Shown one piece after another: positions 29,831-38,728 of a stretch of 64,000 nucleotides of DNA; the stretch's first letter is position 1; each line of letters starts with the position of its first letter. Under the pieces are notes generated by a model. It made no database searches, had not been told where the DNA came from, and was given only the letters and a program-made list of their open reading frames with translations. Source of the DNA: Candidatus Krumholzibacteriota bacterium (GTDB taxonomy: Bacteria; Krumholzibacteriota; Krumholzibacteriia; LZORAL124-64-63); the NCBI GenBank assembly GCA_022711765.1, contig JAKLEB010000001.1, positions 1,222,694 through 1,286,693 of the forward strand, read 5' to 3'. Position numbers and translations under genes: made by a program.

Positions 29831-32473
29831 TCAGCGCATCCCGTCCAGGGCGAGATGGATGGTCGAATCGAGTTCATTATCGAGACCGATCCTCAGCAGG
29901 CGCCAACCGCCGTGACCGGCGCGCAGGGCCACCAGGGGACCTCGGCGCGCCGGACCGGCCAGAAACGAATCGAGGGCATCGCCCGCGCGGGCCGGCGGAG
30001 TCGGGGGCAATCCGGCATCCCGGAGACGCTCGGCCCACGGCGCGGGGTCGGCTGGCCCCGCGAGCCGGACTTGCAGCATCGCCTGGTCGTTCGCCAGCCG
30101 CGGCCACACCCGGCCGAGCGCGGTGATCAGGCGCGCGAGATCCTCTCCGGGCGTGGCCAGCAGCATGACCGTCGGCCCCGCGCCGGCGACGCTCCCGTCA
30201 CCGGCGCCAGCGGCGAGCGCTCGTTCCAACGGTTCGATCAGCGCGGTCTCGACGAGGACGGCGGGGTCCCAGCCGGCGGTATCGACGTCGAGCGGAAGCG
30301 ACACGCGGGTCGTGTCGCCGGGCTCGACGCGGAAGGACCGCAGCCGGCCGCACGCGCTGCCGCCGGGAACCCGCGTCACCGCGCCGAGGACGTAATCGCC
30401 GGCGTCCAGCGGCTGCAATCCGAGGTGGAGGTCCCACCACCGGTGCTCCAGCACGCCGTCGCCGGGCTCGGCCACCATGAAATGGCGGTAGGGCTCGGCG
30501 TTGGCGACCGGCAGACCGCCGCGAGTCAGCGACACGTGCAGCCACCCGCGGCCGGCCGGGCCGGCTTCGTTCGGCCGCTGGGGATCCGGCGCGAGCGGAT
30601 CCACCTCGCGCCAGTCGCCGTCCCAGATCTCGACCCGGCCGAGACGCCAGCGGGCCGGCACCCCCGCGCGCCGGCACAGGCCCACGAAGCAGACCTCGAG
30701 GTCGGTTCGCCGGGCGGCGCGGAGGCGCCACGTCTGGTGCGGCGCGAGCGGCTGGCCCAGCGGTCCGTCGGGCGCGACCTCCAGGCGCGCGGCGAAATCC
30801 GCGATCCACGCGGCGAGCGTCGCGTCGGCGCTCGCGGCGAGACGCCAGACCGGCAGCGCGGTCCGCCAATCGCACCCGGGCTCGTCGGCGATCCGGCCGG
30901 GCAGCACCCCCTCCCGCCAGATGCTGTCGGGGACCGCGCGGCCCCAGGCCTCGTGAACGGCGTCGCGGACGGACAGCGCGGCCGTCACCTGGGCGCGCAC
31001 GTCCCGCTCGCTCCACTCCAGCAGGTCCTTGTCGTCGGCCGCGGCGAGGAACGCCGTCAACGCCTCGCGCTGCTCGGGATCGTCGGCCCAGGACAGCATG
31101 CGCACCCAGACCGAGGGCGAGTCGAGCGGTTTCGCGAGGATGGCGTCCCACCGGGACCGCAGCGGCGCGGGCAGCGAGTCGACCAGGGCCTTCTCCTCGG
31201 CGTCGAGCTCCCTTACCTTGCGGCGCTCGGCGGCGCGGACCGCGACGAGTTGCCGGTGGCGCGCCAGCTCCGCGCCGGACACGAGGTCCAGCGCCCGCGC
31301 AGGCGGCGCCGGCGGCTCCGGATAGCGCAACCAGAACGGGGCCGAGGCGACCAGATCGTAGCGGTCGTCCCGGCCGAGCTCGACCGTCACGGCGCCGCCG
31401 GCCTCGCCGCGCACCACGCGAAGCAGCATCTCGCCGTCGGACGCCGCGGTCAGGGCGTACTCCCCCGGACCGAGATCGAGGCAGGCCCCGGGCTCGAGGC
31501 GGGCGATGGCGCGCAGAGTCCCGTAGTTGAGCACGTTGACGTGGATCGGAGCGTCCGGCGCGCCGGCCACGGTCGCCCGCAGCGTGAACGGCCGCGTGTA
31601 GACGGCGGTCGAGTTGACGATCGTGGCTCCGTCCGCGGCCCGGTACAGCGGTTCGCCGGCCGGCGTGAATTCCCCGTAAGCCTGGCTGCGCACGAAGCCG
31701 GCGCGGCTGGCCGGCCCCGAGAACCAGGCGTCGTCCAGGCAGGCGCGGTCGTCGCAGCTCTCGGCATAGTGCCAGCGTCCGTCGGCCCAGACCTCGACCC
31801 AGGCGTGGTTGTCGTCGGTGAAGGTCCAGTACGGGGTCGAGCAGGGTCGCGCCGGCAGCCCCGCCGCGCGCAGCGCGCAGATCGTGAGGATCATCTCCTC
31901 TTCGCACCGGCCGAGACCGTGCGCGAGGGTCGTCAGGGGTCCCTGATCCCGGCTGCTGGTCGGCGTGTACGTGGCGTGCTGGCGGCACCAGCGGTTCACC
32001 GCGAGGGCGACCTCCTCCATCGAACCGCAACCGGCGACGAGCGGCGCCAGCTCCCGCGCGAGGCGCCCGCGCCACGGCTGGACCGGCTCCTGCGACACGC
32101 GATGAGGCACCACGTAGTGCAACCAGAGGTCGTCCGAGAGCTGGTCGCGCCAAGGCGCCTGGCGGCGGGCGGCGCAGGCGAAGGCGACGTGCTCCTGCAG
32201 GGTCACGAGGTCGAGCGTGACGAGGTCGGACGGCGGCAGCCAGGCGAGCAGCCAGTCCGCCGCCGCGCGCTCAGCCGAGGTGTCCGGCAACGTGGCGTGC
32301 CACGCCGCGAGTGGCCCGGCCTCGACGTGAGCGGCGATCGCCGCGCGGACCCGGTCGCCGAGATCGTCGCCCGGGCCCGGCGCGTCGCCGGCGGCGAACC
32401 CGGCGGCAGGTATCGCGAACGTGCAGGCTGCGAGCAGCGGGAGCGCGAGGCGCCTGGCGAAGCGATGCCGCAC
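29831..32473 (-). CDS. Secreted protein with two transglutaminase-like domains, second one degenerate
   Basis: The 880-residue protein has an export signal (residues 1 to about 28). The first transglutaminase-like domain (about 140-245) has a complete triad: Cys190 in LGRCEEEM, His223 in DNHAWVEVW, Asp241 in AESCDD. A beta-rich middle and a charged helical stretch follow. A second copy of the core (about 575-630, LCRRAGVPARWRLG and VEIWDGDWREVDP) has Arg where the Cys should be and no His, so it is probably only for binding. Such proteins act as peptidases or crosslinkers outside the cytoplasm. The GTG start has AAAGGA 6 nt upstream. Confidence 0.82.
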   Translation of the reverse strand: MRHRFARRLALPLLAACTFAIPAAGFAAGDAPGPGDDLGDRVRAAIAAHVEAGPLAAWHATLPDTSAERAAADWLLAWLPPSDLVTLDLVTLQEHVAFACAARRQAPWRDQLSDDLWLHYVVPHRVSQEPVQPWRGRLARELAPLVAGCGSMEEVALAVNRWCRQHATYTPTSSRDQGPLTTLAHGLGRCEEEMILTICALRAAGLPARPCSTPYWTFTDDNHAWVEVWADGRWHYAESCDDRACLDDAWFSGPASRAGFVRSQAYGEFTPAGEPLYRAADGATIVNSTAVYTRPFTLRATVAGAPDAPIHVNVLNYGTLRAIARLEPGACLDLGPGEYALTAASDGEMLLRVVRGEAGGAVTVELGRDDRYDLVASAPFWLRYPEPPAPPARALDLVSGAELARHRQLVAVRAAERRKVRELDAEEKALVDSLPAPLRSRWDAILAKPLDSPSVWVRMLSWADDPEQREALTAFLAAADDKDLLEWSERDVRAQVTAALSVRDAVHEAWGRAVPDSIWREGVLPGRIADEPGCDWRTALPVWRLAASADATLAAWIADFAARLEVAPDGPLGQPLAPHQTWRLRAARRTDLEVCFVGLCRRAGVPARWRLGRVEIWDGDWREVDPLAPDPQRPNEAGPAGRGWLHVSLTRGGLPVANAEPYRHFMVAEPGDGVLEHRWWDLHLGLQPLDAGDYVLGAVTRVPGGSACGRLRSFRVEPGDTTRVSLPLDVDTAGWDPAVLVETALIEPLERALAAGAGDGSVAGAGPTVMLLATPGEDLARLITALGRVWPRLANDQAMLQVRLAGPADPAPWAERLRDAGLPPTPPARAGDALDSFLAGPARRGPLVALRAGHGGWRLLRIGLDNELDSTIHLALDGMR

Positions 32474-32505
32474 GGCGGGTCCTTTCGGCAGAGGATGGCC
32501 GGCGC

Positions 32506-33063
32506 CTACCGGCGCGCTCGGCGCAGCGTGGCGACCGCGACGGCGATCAGGCCCAGCACGACGAGCCCCGCCACGACCGGCACCAGGATCGCGAGCAGGC
32601 CGAGCCCGGCGGAGCCGCCGGTCTCGCCGGCCGCCACCGCCGGATTGCCGAGACCGCCGGTGGTCGTGGTGGATGCCAGGCGGACGCCGACCGTCGCCGC
32701 CTGGACCAGGCTGGCCACTCCGCCGCCCGCGATGATCGCAAGCGGCCAGCGCACGGCTGGGCCGAGATCGAGCAGGGTCGCCGCCATGATCAACGTGCCG
32801 GCGACCGCGGCGAGCGGCGTGGCGATCACATCGAGCAGATGATCGAGCCAGGGGATCTGGTAGGCGGCGATCTCCAGCACCGTCGCGCCCGCGAACGCGA
32901 CCAGCGCCGGCGTCGAGGTCAGCCAGGCGAAACCGCCCGCGAGCTCGAGATGGCCCAGGCGAGCCGCGAGCCCGGCGATGAGCAGCGGCAGGAAGACGCG
33001 CAGGCCGGCCGCCGCCGCGAGGCCGAGTCCGAGCAGACCGGCCGCCAGCAACTCGAAGTTCAT
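32506..33063 (-). CDS. DUF4126 membrane protein
   Basis: The 185-residue protein has about five hydrophobic helices and the DUF4126 pattern: AAAGLRVFLPLLIAGL at the start, AYQIPWLDHLLDVIATPLAAVAGT in the middle and a Gly-rich loop (TTTTGGLGNP) before the last helices. Function unknown. It lies 32 nt upstream of the transglutaminase-like gene on the same strand. Confidence 0.85.
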   Translation of the reverse strand: MNFELLAAGLLGLGLAAAAGLRVFLPLLIAGLAARLGHLELAGGFAWLTSTPALVAFAGATVLEIAAYQIPWLDHLLDVIATPLAAVAGTLIMAATLLDLGPAVRWPLAIIAGGGVASLVQAATVGVRLASTTTTGGLGNPAVAAGETGGSAGLGLLAILVPVVAGLVVLGLIAVAVATLRRARR

Positions 33064-33201
33064 CGCACCTTCCCCGCGATCGCTCGCTTTCCTCTGGCAG
33101 GCGGACCCGCCCCGCGATACGCTCGCGACGCCCGGGTCGGACCGCCGTCGCCAAACGTATCGCACGGCATCACGCGGGTCCAGCCCGCAGTGGGAGATCC
33201 C

Positions 33202-34056
33202 ATGGACGAGTTCGTGCGCCCGGCGTCCGGAACGCCGCCGACCCTGCCGACGATCACGCTCTGGGCGCTCGCGGTCGCCCTGACCGCGGCGATCGCCATC
33301 GTGGTCGCCAGGTTCCTGTCCGGCGTCCTGGCCGGGCTCGCGCTTGCTCTGTCGCGCCGGAACCGCGTCGGCAACCTCGTGCGGATCGGCGGCAGGTTCG
33401 GTCGCGTCACCGCTCGCGGCTTGCTGGCCAGCGAGGTCCTGACGGAGGAAGGCGACCTCGTCACGGTCCCGCATCGTGCGGGCGCCCTCGCTCCGCTCCT
33501 GTCGGGTCGGTCGGCGCCGGTGTCGATCGCGACGGACGTCACGCTGGGGCACGACGTCTCGCGGGCCGCGGCCGAGGCCCTGCTGCGCGCCGCCGCCCGC
33601 GACGCCGACCTGGCGGCTCCCGCCGTCTTCGTCCTCGCTCTGGGCGATCGCGCGGTGACCTACCGCGTCGCCGGGTCGCTGGCCGACCTGACGCTCGCCC
33701 TCGACGCCCGCGCCCGCCTGCGTGCGGCGGTGCTCGACCGGTTGCAGGGCGGCGACGTCGCGACGACGGCGCCCGAGATCGCGGCGCCGTCCGCCGCGGT
33801 CGATGGCGCCGCGCGATCGGCTACGGACGAGGATCTGGACGCGGCGACCGTCGAGCAGCTCCGGCAAGCCCACGAGAAGACGCGGGCGGCGATCGCGCGC
33901 CTCGCCGACCCGCCCGCCGACCAGGATCTCGCCGAGGCCAGGCGCCGGCAGGAGACGTTGGTTCGCCGGCTGGCGCGGATCGAGAAGCTCATCTCGGCGC
34001 GCCTGGCGGCGTCCCCGGACCGGCGGTCCGACGAACGGGCCGGCCGGCCGGGCTGA
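33202..34056 (+). CDS. Small-conductance mechanosensitive channel-like protein (MscS family)
   Basis: The 284-residue protein has one or two hydrophobic segments (about residues 15-50) and then an MscS beta domain (RNRVGNLVRIGGRFGRVTARG, with EEGDLVTVPH). The usual N-terminal helices of MscS are mostly missing, and the C-terminal 80 residues are an Ala/Arg/Glu-rich helical, possibly coiled-coil region. MscS channels open on membrane stretch. GGGAG precedes the ATG. Its end nearly touches the convergent phosphomannomutase gene. Confidence 0.7.
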   Translation: MDEFVRPASGTPPTLPTITLWALAVALTAAIAIVVARFLSGVLAGLALALSRRNRVGNLVRIGGRFGRVTARGLLASEVLTEEGDLVTVPHRAGALAPLLSGRSAPVSIATDVTLGHDVSRAAAEALLRAAARDADLAAPAVFVLALGDRAVTYRVAGSLADLTLALDARARLRAAVLDRLQGGDVATTAPEIAAPSAAVDGAARSATDEDLDAATVEQLRQAHEKTRAAIARLADPPADQDLAEARRRQETLVRRLARIEKLISARLAASPDRRSDERAGRPG

Positions 34057-34064
34057 GGCAGATC

Positions 34065-35420
34065 CTACGCGTCCAGCACCTTCAGGATCTCCGCGGTCCG
34101 GCGGCGCATGAGCGCCGCGTCGCCGCGGCTCTCCACATTCAGACGCAGCAGCGGCTCGGTGTTGCTCTGACGCAGGTTGAAGCGCCAGTCGGCGAACTCG
34201 CAGGACAGCCCGTCGGTGCGATCGACGGCGACGGCGGCCCCAGCGTAGCGGGCCTCGATGCGGGCGAGCGCGCCGGCGGGGTCGGCGAGGCGGCGGTTGA
34301 TCTCGCCGCTGGCGGGAAACGCGGCCTGCATCGCGCCGACCAGCTGCGACAGCGTCCGCCGGCTCGTGGTGATCTCCTGCAGGACATAGAGCCAGGGCAG
34401 CATCCCGCTGTCGCAGTAGGCGAACCCGCGGAAGTAGTGATGCGCCGACATCTCGCCGCCGTAGACCGCGGTCTCGGCGCGCATCCGCTCCTTCATGAAC
34501 GCGTGGCCGGTCTTGTTCATGAGGGGGATCCCGCCCGCCGCGCGCACGACCTCGATCGTGTTCCAGACGAGGCGCGGATCGTGGACGATGCGCCCGCCGG
34601 GCTCGTCGCGCAGCGCCGCGCGCGCCAGCAGGCCGACGAGATAGTAGCCCTCGACGAAGTCGCCGCGCTCGTCGAAGAAGAAGCAGCGATCGAAGTCGCC
34701 GTCCCACGCGAGGCCCAGGTCGGCGCCGTGGCGGCGTACGGCTTCGGCGGTGGCGGCGCGATTCTCCGGCAGCAGAGGATTCGGGATGCCGCTCGGAAAG
34801 GTCCCGTCCGGGGTCTCGTGCAGGTGGTGCCACCGTCCCGGCACCTCCGCGGCGAGCGCGCGCACGACCGGGCCGGCGCAGCCGTTGCCGCCGTCGGCCA
34901 CGATGGTCAGCGGGGCGAGGCCTGCGACATCGACCATCGCGAGCAGGTCAGCGACGTAGGCCTCCTGAATCTCCTCGCGCGACACGCGGCCCCGGTTCGG
35001 CGCGACCGCGAGCGCGCCGCCGGTCGCGAGGTCGCCGATCTCGTCGAGACCGGAGTCGCCGCTGATGGGGCGCGCGGCATCGCGCACGAGCTTCATCCCG
35101 TTGTAGTCCATCGGATTGTGGCTGGCGGTGACCATGATGCCGCCGTCCAACCGGCGCCGGTCGGTCGCCCAGTAGACCATCTCCGTGCCGCAAAGGCCGA
35201 TGTCCAGGACGTCGCAGCCGGCGTCGCAGACGCCCCGGATCACGGCCTCGGCCAGGCCGCGGCTCGTGAGCCGGCAGTCGTGGCCGACGCAGAACGACCG
35301 CGCGCCGAGGAAGCGCGCCGCGGCGAGCCCGACCCGGTACGCGAGGTCGGCGTCGAGCTCGTCGGGCACCCGGCCGCGGATGTCGTAAGCCTTGAAACAA
35401 CTGGGCCTCGTGCCGGCCAT
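34065..35420 (-). CDS. manB: Phosphomannomutase/phosphoglucomutase
   Basis: This 451-residue enzyme of the alpha-D-phosphohexomutase family moves phosphate between C6 and C1 of mannose or glucose phosphate, supplying GDP-mannose or nucleotide glucose for envelope sugars. The phospho-serine is Ser100 in TASHNPMDYNG, the metal loop is DGDFDR, the sugar loop GGEMSAHHYF, and the phosphate-binding loop RQSNTEPLLRL. Length and domain order are normal. GAGGAG lies 6 nt before the ATG; an in-frame extension is not supported. Confidence 0.93.
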   Translation of the reverse strand: MAGTRPSCFKAYDIRGRVPDELDADLAYRVGLAAARFLGARSFCVGHDCRLTSRGLAEAVIRGVCDAGCDVLDIGLCGTEMVYWATDRRRLDGGIMVTASHNPMDYNGMKLVRDAARPISGDSGLDEIGDLATGGALAVAPNRGRVSREEIQEAYVADLLAMVDVAGLAPLTIVADGGNGCAGPVVRALAAEVPGRWHHLHETPDGTFPSGIPNPLLPENRAATAEAVRRHGADLGLAWDGDFDRCFFFDERGDFVEGYYLVGLLARAALRDEPGGRIVHDPRLVWNTIEVVRAAGGIPLMNKTGHAFMKERMRAETAVYGGEMSAHHYFRGFAYCDSGMLPWLYVLQEITTSRRTLSQLVGAMQAAFPASGEINRRLADPAGALARIEARYAGAAVAVDRTDGLSCEFADWRFNLRQSNTEPLLRLNVESRGDAALMRRRTAEILKVLDA

Positions 35421-35569
35421 GGTCGACTCCTCGCGCCGGCGCGCCGGCGCCGCGCTCGTGGTTTGCTGCAGACACAATCTGGCACACGCGCTAGATTCGA
35501 GCCAGCAGACAAAACCCGACCGGCCCCGGACCCGGCGCCGGCTCCCCGTTCCCGGCGGAAGGAATCGCG

Positions 35570-36346
35570 ATGCGCACATTGTCGGTCCTGATCGTGGCGG
35601 TCGCCCTGGGTCTCGGCACCGGCTGCGTGAAGATGCAGATGGAGACGGTCATCGAGTCCGACGGATCCGGAACCTGCACCGTCGCCTACGGCATGAGCCG
35701 GGAGGTGGCGGACGCCATCGCCAAGATGAGCGAGCTCGATTCCGGCACGATGGGCGGCAGCGCCGAGATGCCGTCGCTCGAGGACATGACCCGCGACAAC
35801 ATGGAAGCTGCCTGCCGAGAGGCCGGTGTGAAGCTGGTCGACCATCAATACACCGACGACGCGAGCGGTACCCACCTGACCATGAAGCTCGCGTTCGACG
35901 ACGTGGCGAATCTGTCCGGCGCCCTCGACGCCCTCGGCGCGAATGAAGACGGCGGACGGGAGCATCTCGGCATCTTCCAGGCCGGCGACGGCAACCTGAT
36001 CCTGAAGGTGATCGCGGCCTCCGACGAGGAAGCCGCCGAGGAGCCGGCCGAGGAGGAAGAGACCGCGGACGAGGACGAGGCCGGCGGCGAGGAGGATATG
36101 GCCAAGATGCAGGAAGCCATGCAGTACATGGGCGTCCTGATGGCCCACAGCAACGAGCTGGACGTGCGCATGACCGTCACCGTGCCGGGCGACGTGGTCA
36201 GCAGCAACGCTCCGGAAGTCGAGGGGCGGACCTCGATCTGGGCGATCAACGCGTCCAACATGATGGCGGCCCAGTCCATGGACATGGAGCCGGAAATCGT
36301 GTTCTCGGGCAAGGGGCTGAAGATCAAGGCCGGCGAGGAAGAGTAG
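35570..36346 (+). CDS. Lipoprotein of unknown function with acidic insert
   Basis: The 258-residue protein has a lipoprotein signal peptide ending LGTGC (Cys19). The mature part looks like two alpha/beta modules joined by a strongly acidic stretch (about residues 151-175, runs of Glu, Asp and Ala). The C-terminal module ends with FSGKGLKIKAGEEE. I do not recognise the family. GGAAGGA precedes the ATG. It diverges from the phosphomannomutase gene and is closed by a strong terminator. Confidence 0.8.
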   Translation: MRTLSVLIVAVALGLGTGCVKMQMETVIESDGSGTCTVAYGMSREVADAIAKMSELDSGTMGGSAEMPSLEDMTRDNMEAACREAGVKLVDHQYTDDASGTHLTMKLAFDDVANLSGALDALGANEDGGREHLGIFQAGDGNLILKVIAASDEEAAEEPAEEEETADEDEAGGEEDMAKMQEAMQYMGVLMAHSNELDVRMTVTVPGDVVSSNAPEVEGRTSIWAINASNMMAAQSMDMEPEIVFSGKGLKIKAGEEE

Positions 36347-36367
36347 TCGTCGCTCGGGGCCAAGCGC

Positions 36368-36393
36368 GAGCCCCGGCCCGCGGGCCGGGGCTC
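36368..36393. terminator. Bidirectional hairpin between lipoprotein and ferritin genes
   Basis: GAGCCCCGGCCC (36368-36379) pairs perfectly with GGGCCGGGGCTC (36382-36393) between convergent gene ends. Confidence 0.7.
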
Positions 36394-36424
36394 GGTCATG
36401 CCGGCGGGGACGCCCCGACCAAGG

Positions 36425-36937
36425 TCAGCCGCCCCGGCCCGGGTCCGCGAAGGCGCGAGCGCCCATCTCCCGATCGATCATGAACAGGCCGGGCCCCTGG
36501 GCGCCGACCATCCGCAGCTTGCCGACCAGCGCGACGACGTTCGCTTCCTCCTCCACCTGTTCCGAGATGAACCACTGGAGCATGGCGTGCGTGGCGTGGT
36601 CCTTCTCGCTGATCGAGAGATCGGCCAGCGCATTGATGCGGCCGGAGATCATCCGCTCGTGCGCGAGCGCGGCCTCGAACGCGGCGAGCGGCGACGGCCA
36701 GTCCCGCTGCGGTTTGCCGATCGCTTCCAGCTCGACGCGGCCGCCCCGCTCGGCGATGTAGCGGTAGAACTTGAGCCCGTGGAGCTGCTCCTCGCGAAAC
36801 TGGACGGTCATCCAGTTCGCCATGCCGACCAGCCCCTGGTCCTCGAAGTACGCCGCCATCGCGAGGTAGAGGTAGGCGGAGAAGAACTCTGCCTGCAGCT
36901 GGTCGTTGAGAGCCTTGTGCATTCGTTCGGTCAGCAA
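36425..36937 (-). CDS. ftnA: Bacterial ferritin
   Basis: The 170-residue protein is a non-haem ferritin that oxidises and stores iron in a 24-subunit shell. Iron ligands are visible in LQAEFFSAYLYLA, QFREEQLHGLKF and ISEQVEEEANV. Start TTG with AAGGAGG 6 nt upstream is preferred to an ATG five codons further in. It follows the ferritin-like gene by 28 nt, so the two form an operon. Confidence 0.92.
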   Translation of the reverse strand: MLTERMHKALNDQLQAEFFSAYLYLAMAAYFEDQGLVGMANWMTVQFREEQLHGLKFYRYIAERGGRVELEAIGKPQRDWPSPLAAFEAALAHERMISGRINALADLSISEKDHATHAMLQWFISEQVEEEANVVALVGKLRMVGAQGPGLFMIDREMGARAFADPGRGG

Positions 36938-36965
36938 GATGGTCCTCCTTGGGGTACGCGGCAGT

Positions 36966-37388
36966 CTAGGCTTCGAGAAAACCGTCGAGAGCCGCGAGCA
37001 GCTCCTGGTGCTTCTCCTCGTCGCGGCGCAGGAAGGTCATCAGGATTTCCTGGATCATGAGCTCGTGGCCCGCGAGCGCTGCCAGGCTGGCCTCCGCCAG
37101 CCTCACCGTCTCCTTCTCCATCGCCAGGTGGGCCGCCAGCTTGTCCCGCACGAGGTCGACATCGGCCTGGGTCAGGCCCACGACGGTGGATTCGAGGCTG
37201 TCGATGATCAGTTGCTGGACCCGGTGATGCATCTCGCTGTCCCGCTGGACGATCTGCATGATCAGGGTCACGATGGGATTGCTCGTCAGTTCCATCACGC
37301 TGCCCGTGAGCGTGATCTGCGCGTGCTCGAGCTTCTGCCACTCCCGCAGGTTCTCGATCAGCTGCCGCTGGAGTGCCCTCGTCGACAT
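36966..37388 (-). CDS. Ferritin-like four-helix protein
   Basis: The 140-residue protein is nearly all helical, with carboxylate and His residues spaced as in di-iron or ferritin-like bundles: EWQKLEHAQ, RDSEMHHRVQQ, MEKETVRLAE and RRDEEKHQELL. The exact family is not clear. AAAGGA precedes the ATG; a longer open frame upstream lacks homology. It shares an operon and promoter with the true ferritin gene, which suggests a role in iron handling or oxidative stress. Confidence 0.7.
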   Translation of the reverse strand: MSTRALQRQLIENLREWQKLEHAQITLTGSVMELTSNPIVTLIMQIVQRDSEMHHRVQQLIIDSLESTVVGLTQADVDLVRDKLAAHLAMEKETVRLAEASLAALAGHELMIQEILMTFLRRDEEKHQELLAALDGFLEA

Positions 37389-37438
37389 GGCCGTCCTTTC
37401 GCCGCGCGATCGTCCGGACGGAGCATCCCGTCGTCCAA

Positions 37439-37466
37439 AGAGTAGAATGAGACGCGCGGTTTGCAA
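37439..37466 (-). promoter_or_regulatory. Possible promoter of the ferritin operon
   Basis: On the minus strand TTGCAA (37466-37461) and TACTCT (37444-37439) are spaced by 16 nt, about 50 nt upstream of the start codon. The -10 match is moderate. Confidence 0.4.
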
Positions 37467-37510
37467 GTGGCGTCCGTCCGTCCCGGGATGATGCCACGCC
37501 CGGTTCCGGT

Positions 37511-37538
37511 TTGCGACGGCTTTTCCTGTCCGTATCAT
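37511..37538 (+). promoter_or_regulatory. Sigma-70-type promoter of the first pyruvate dehydrogenase operon
   Basis: TTGCGA (37511-37516) and TATCAT (37533-37538) are spaced by 16 nt, about 100 nt before the pdhA start codon. Confidence 0.5.
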
Positions 37539-37636
37539 GTGTCATCGGTACGGCCCGCCCGCCGCCAGGGCGGGCCTCCCGTCTGTCTACGCCGGGCGGG
37601 TCGGCGATCGCGCCGCGAGCTGGAAAGGACGCGCCC

Positions 37637-38728
37637 ATGCCCAGGAAGACCCTCGCCGAGTTCACCGTCGAATTCCTGCAGATCCTCGACGAAGACGGCA
37701 ACTTCGACGCCGACCTCGAGCCAGATCTGCCGCCCGCCGAGTTGCTGCGCCTGTACCGCGGCATGGTTCGCGCGCGCGAGCTGGACCAGCGGATGCTCAA
37801 GCTGCAGCGCCAGGGTCGAATCGGGACCTTCGGCCCGTGCACCGGGCAGGAAGCGCCGAGCGCGGCCGCCGCCCTCGCGATGCAGAAGGACGACTGGTTC
37901 GTCGGCGCGTTCCGCGAGCTCAGCGGCCGGCTCCTGCGCGGCGAACCGCTCACCAACCCCCTCTACTACTACAACGGCTGGGAGGAAGGCAATGTCCAGC
38001 CGCCCGAGGTGGGGCGGCGCATGCTGCCGCTCGCCGTCGTGGTCGCGAGCCAGGTGCCGCAGGCCGCGGGACTCGGCTACGCCGTCAAGTACCGGGGCGA
38101 GCAGTCGGCAGTGGTCTGCTTCCTGGGAGACGGCGCGACCAGCGAGGGCGATTTCCACGAAGGCCTGAACTTCGCCGCCGTCTGGCAGGCGCCCGTGGTC
38201 TTCGTCAGCCAGAACAACCAGTGGGCCATCTCGATTCCCCGCGCGCAGCAGACCCGGTCGCGGACCCTCGCCCAGAAGGGCATCGCCTACGAGATCCCGT
38301 GCCTGCAGGTGGACGGCAACGACCCGCTCGCGTGCTACGCGGCGATCAAGGAAGGACTCGACCGCGCCCGCGCCGGCGGCGGTCCGACCTTGATCGAGGC
38401 CGTGACCTACCGGCTCCTGATGCACACGACCGCCGACGACCCGCGGAAGTACCGCGACGAAGCCGAAGAGCAGGAATGGTGGCGGAAGGAACCACTCTTG
38501 CGGTTCCGCAAGTACCTCGAAGCCAAGCGGCTGTGGGACGAAGCTCGCGAGAACGCCCTGCGCGACGAGGTGCGGGCCGAGGTCGACGCGGCCGTCGCGA
38601 CGTTCGAGGAGACCGCCCCGTGGCCGCCGGACCGCCCGTTCGAGCACGTGTTCGCCCGCAGCGAACCGCACCTCGACCAGCAGCGGCGCGAGTTCCTCGC
38701 CGGCCTGAAGGAGGACGCCGATGCCTAA
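37637..38728 (+). CDS. pdhA: Pyruvate dehydrogenase E1 component, alpha subunit
   Basis: The 363-residue protein forms the alpha2beta2 E1 that decarboxylates pyruvate with thiamine diphosphate. The cofactor motif begins at GDGATSEGD (from residue 164) and ends at QNNQWAIS. The N-terminus, with FLQILDEDGNF and LDQRMLKLQRQGRIG, resembles pyruvate rather than branched-chain E1alpha. The gene overlaps pdhB by 8 nt. First gene of an operon with E1beta, E2, E3 and a lipoate-ligase-like gene. Confidence 0.93.
   Translation: MPRKTLAEFTVEFLQILDEDGNFDADLEPDLPPAELLRLYRGMVRARELDQRMLKLQRQGRIGTFGPCTGQEAPSAAAALAMQKDDWFVGAFRELSGRLLRGEPLTNPLYYYNGWEEGNVQPPEVGRRMLPLAVVVASQVPQAAGLGYAVKYRGEQSAVVCFLGDGATSEGDFHEGLNFAAVWQAPVVFVSQNNQWAISIPRAQQTRSRTLAQKGIAYEIPCLQVDGNDPLACYAAIKEGLDRARAGGGPTLIEAVTYRLLMHTTADDPRKYRDEAEEQEWWRKEPLLRFRKYLEAKRLWDEARENALRDEVRAEVDAAVATFEETAPWPPDRPFEHVFARSEPHLDQQRREFLAGLKEDADA

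Noticed and set aside
29855-32842. 995-codon plus-strand open frame
   Set aside because: Antisense to the transglutaminase-like gene, which has a signal peptide and catalytic residues.
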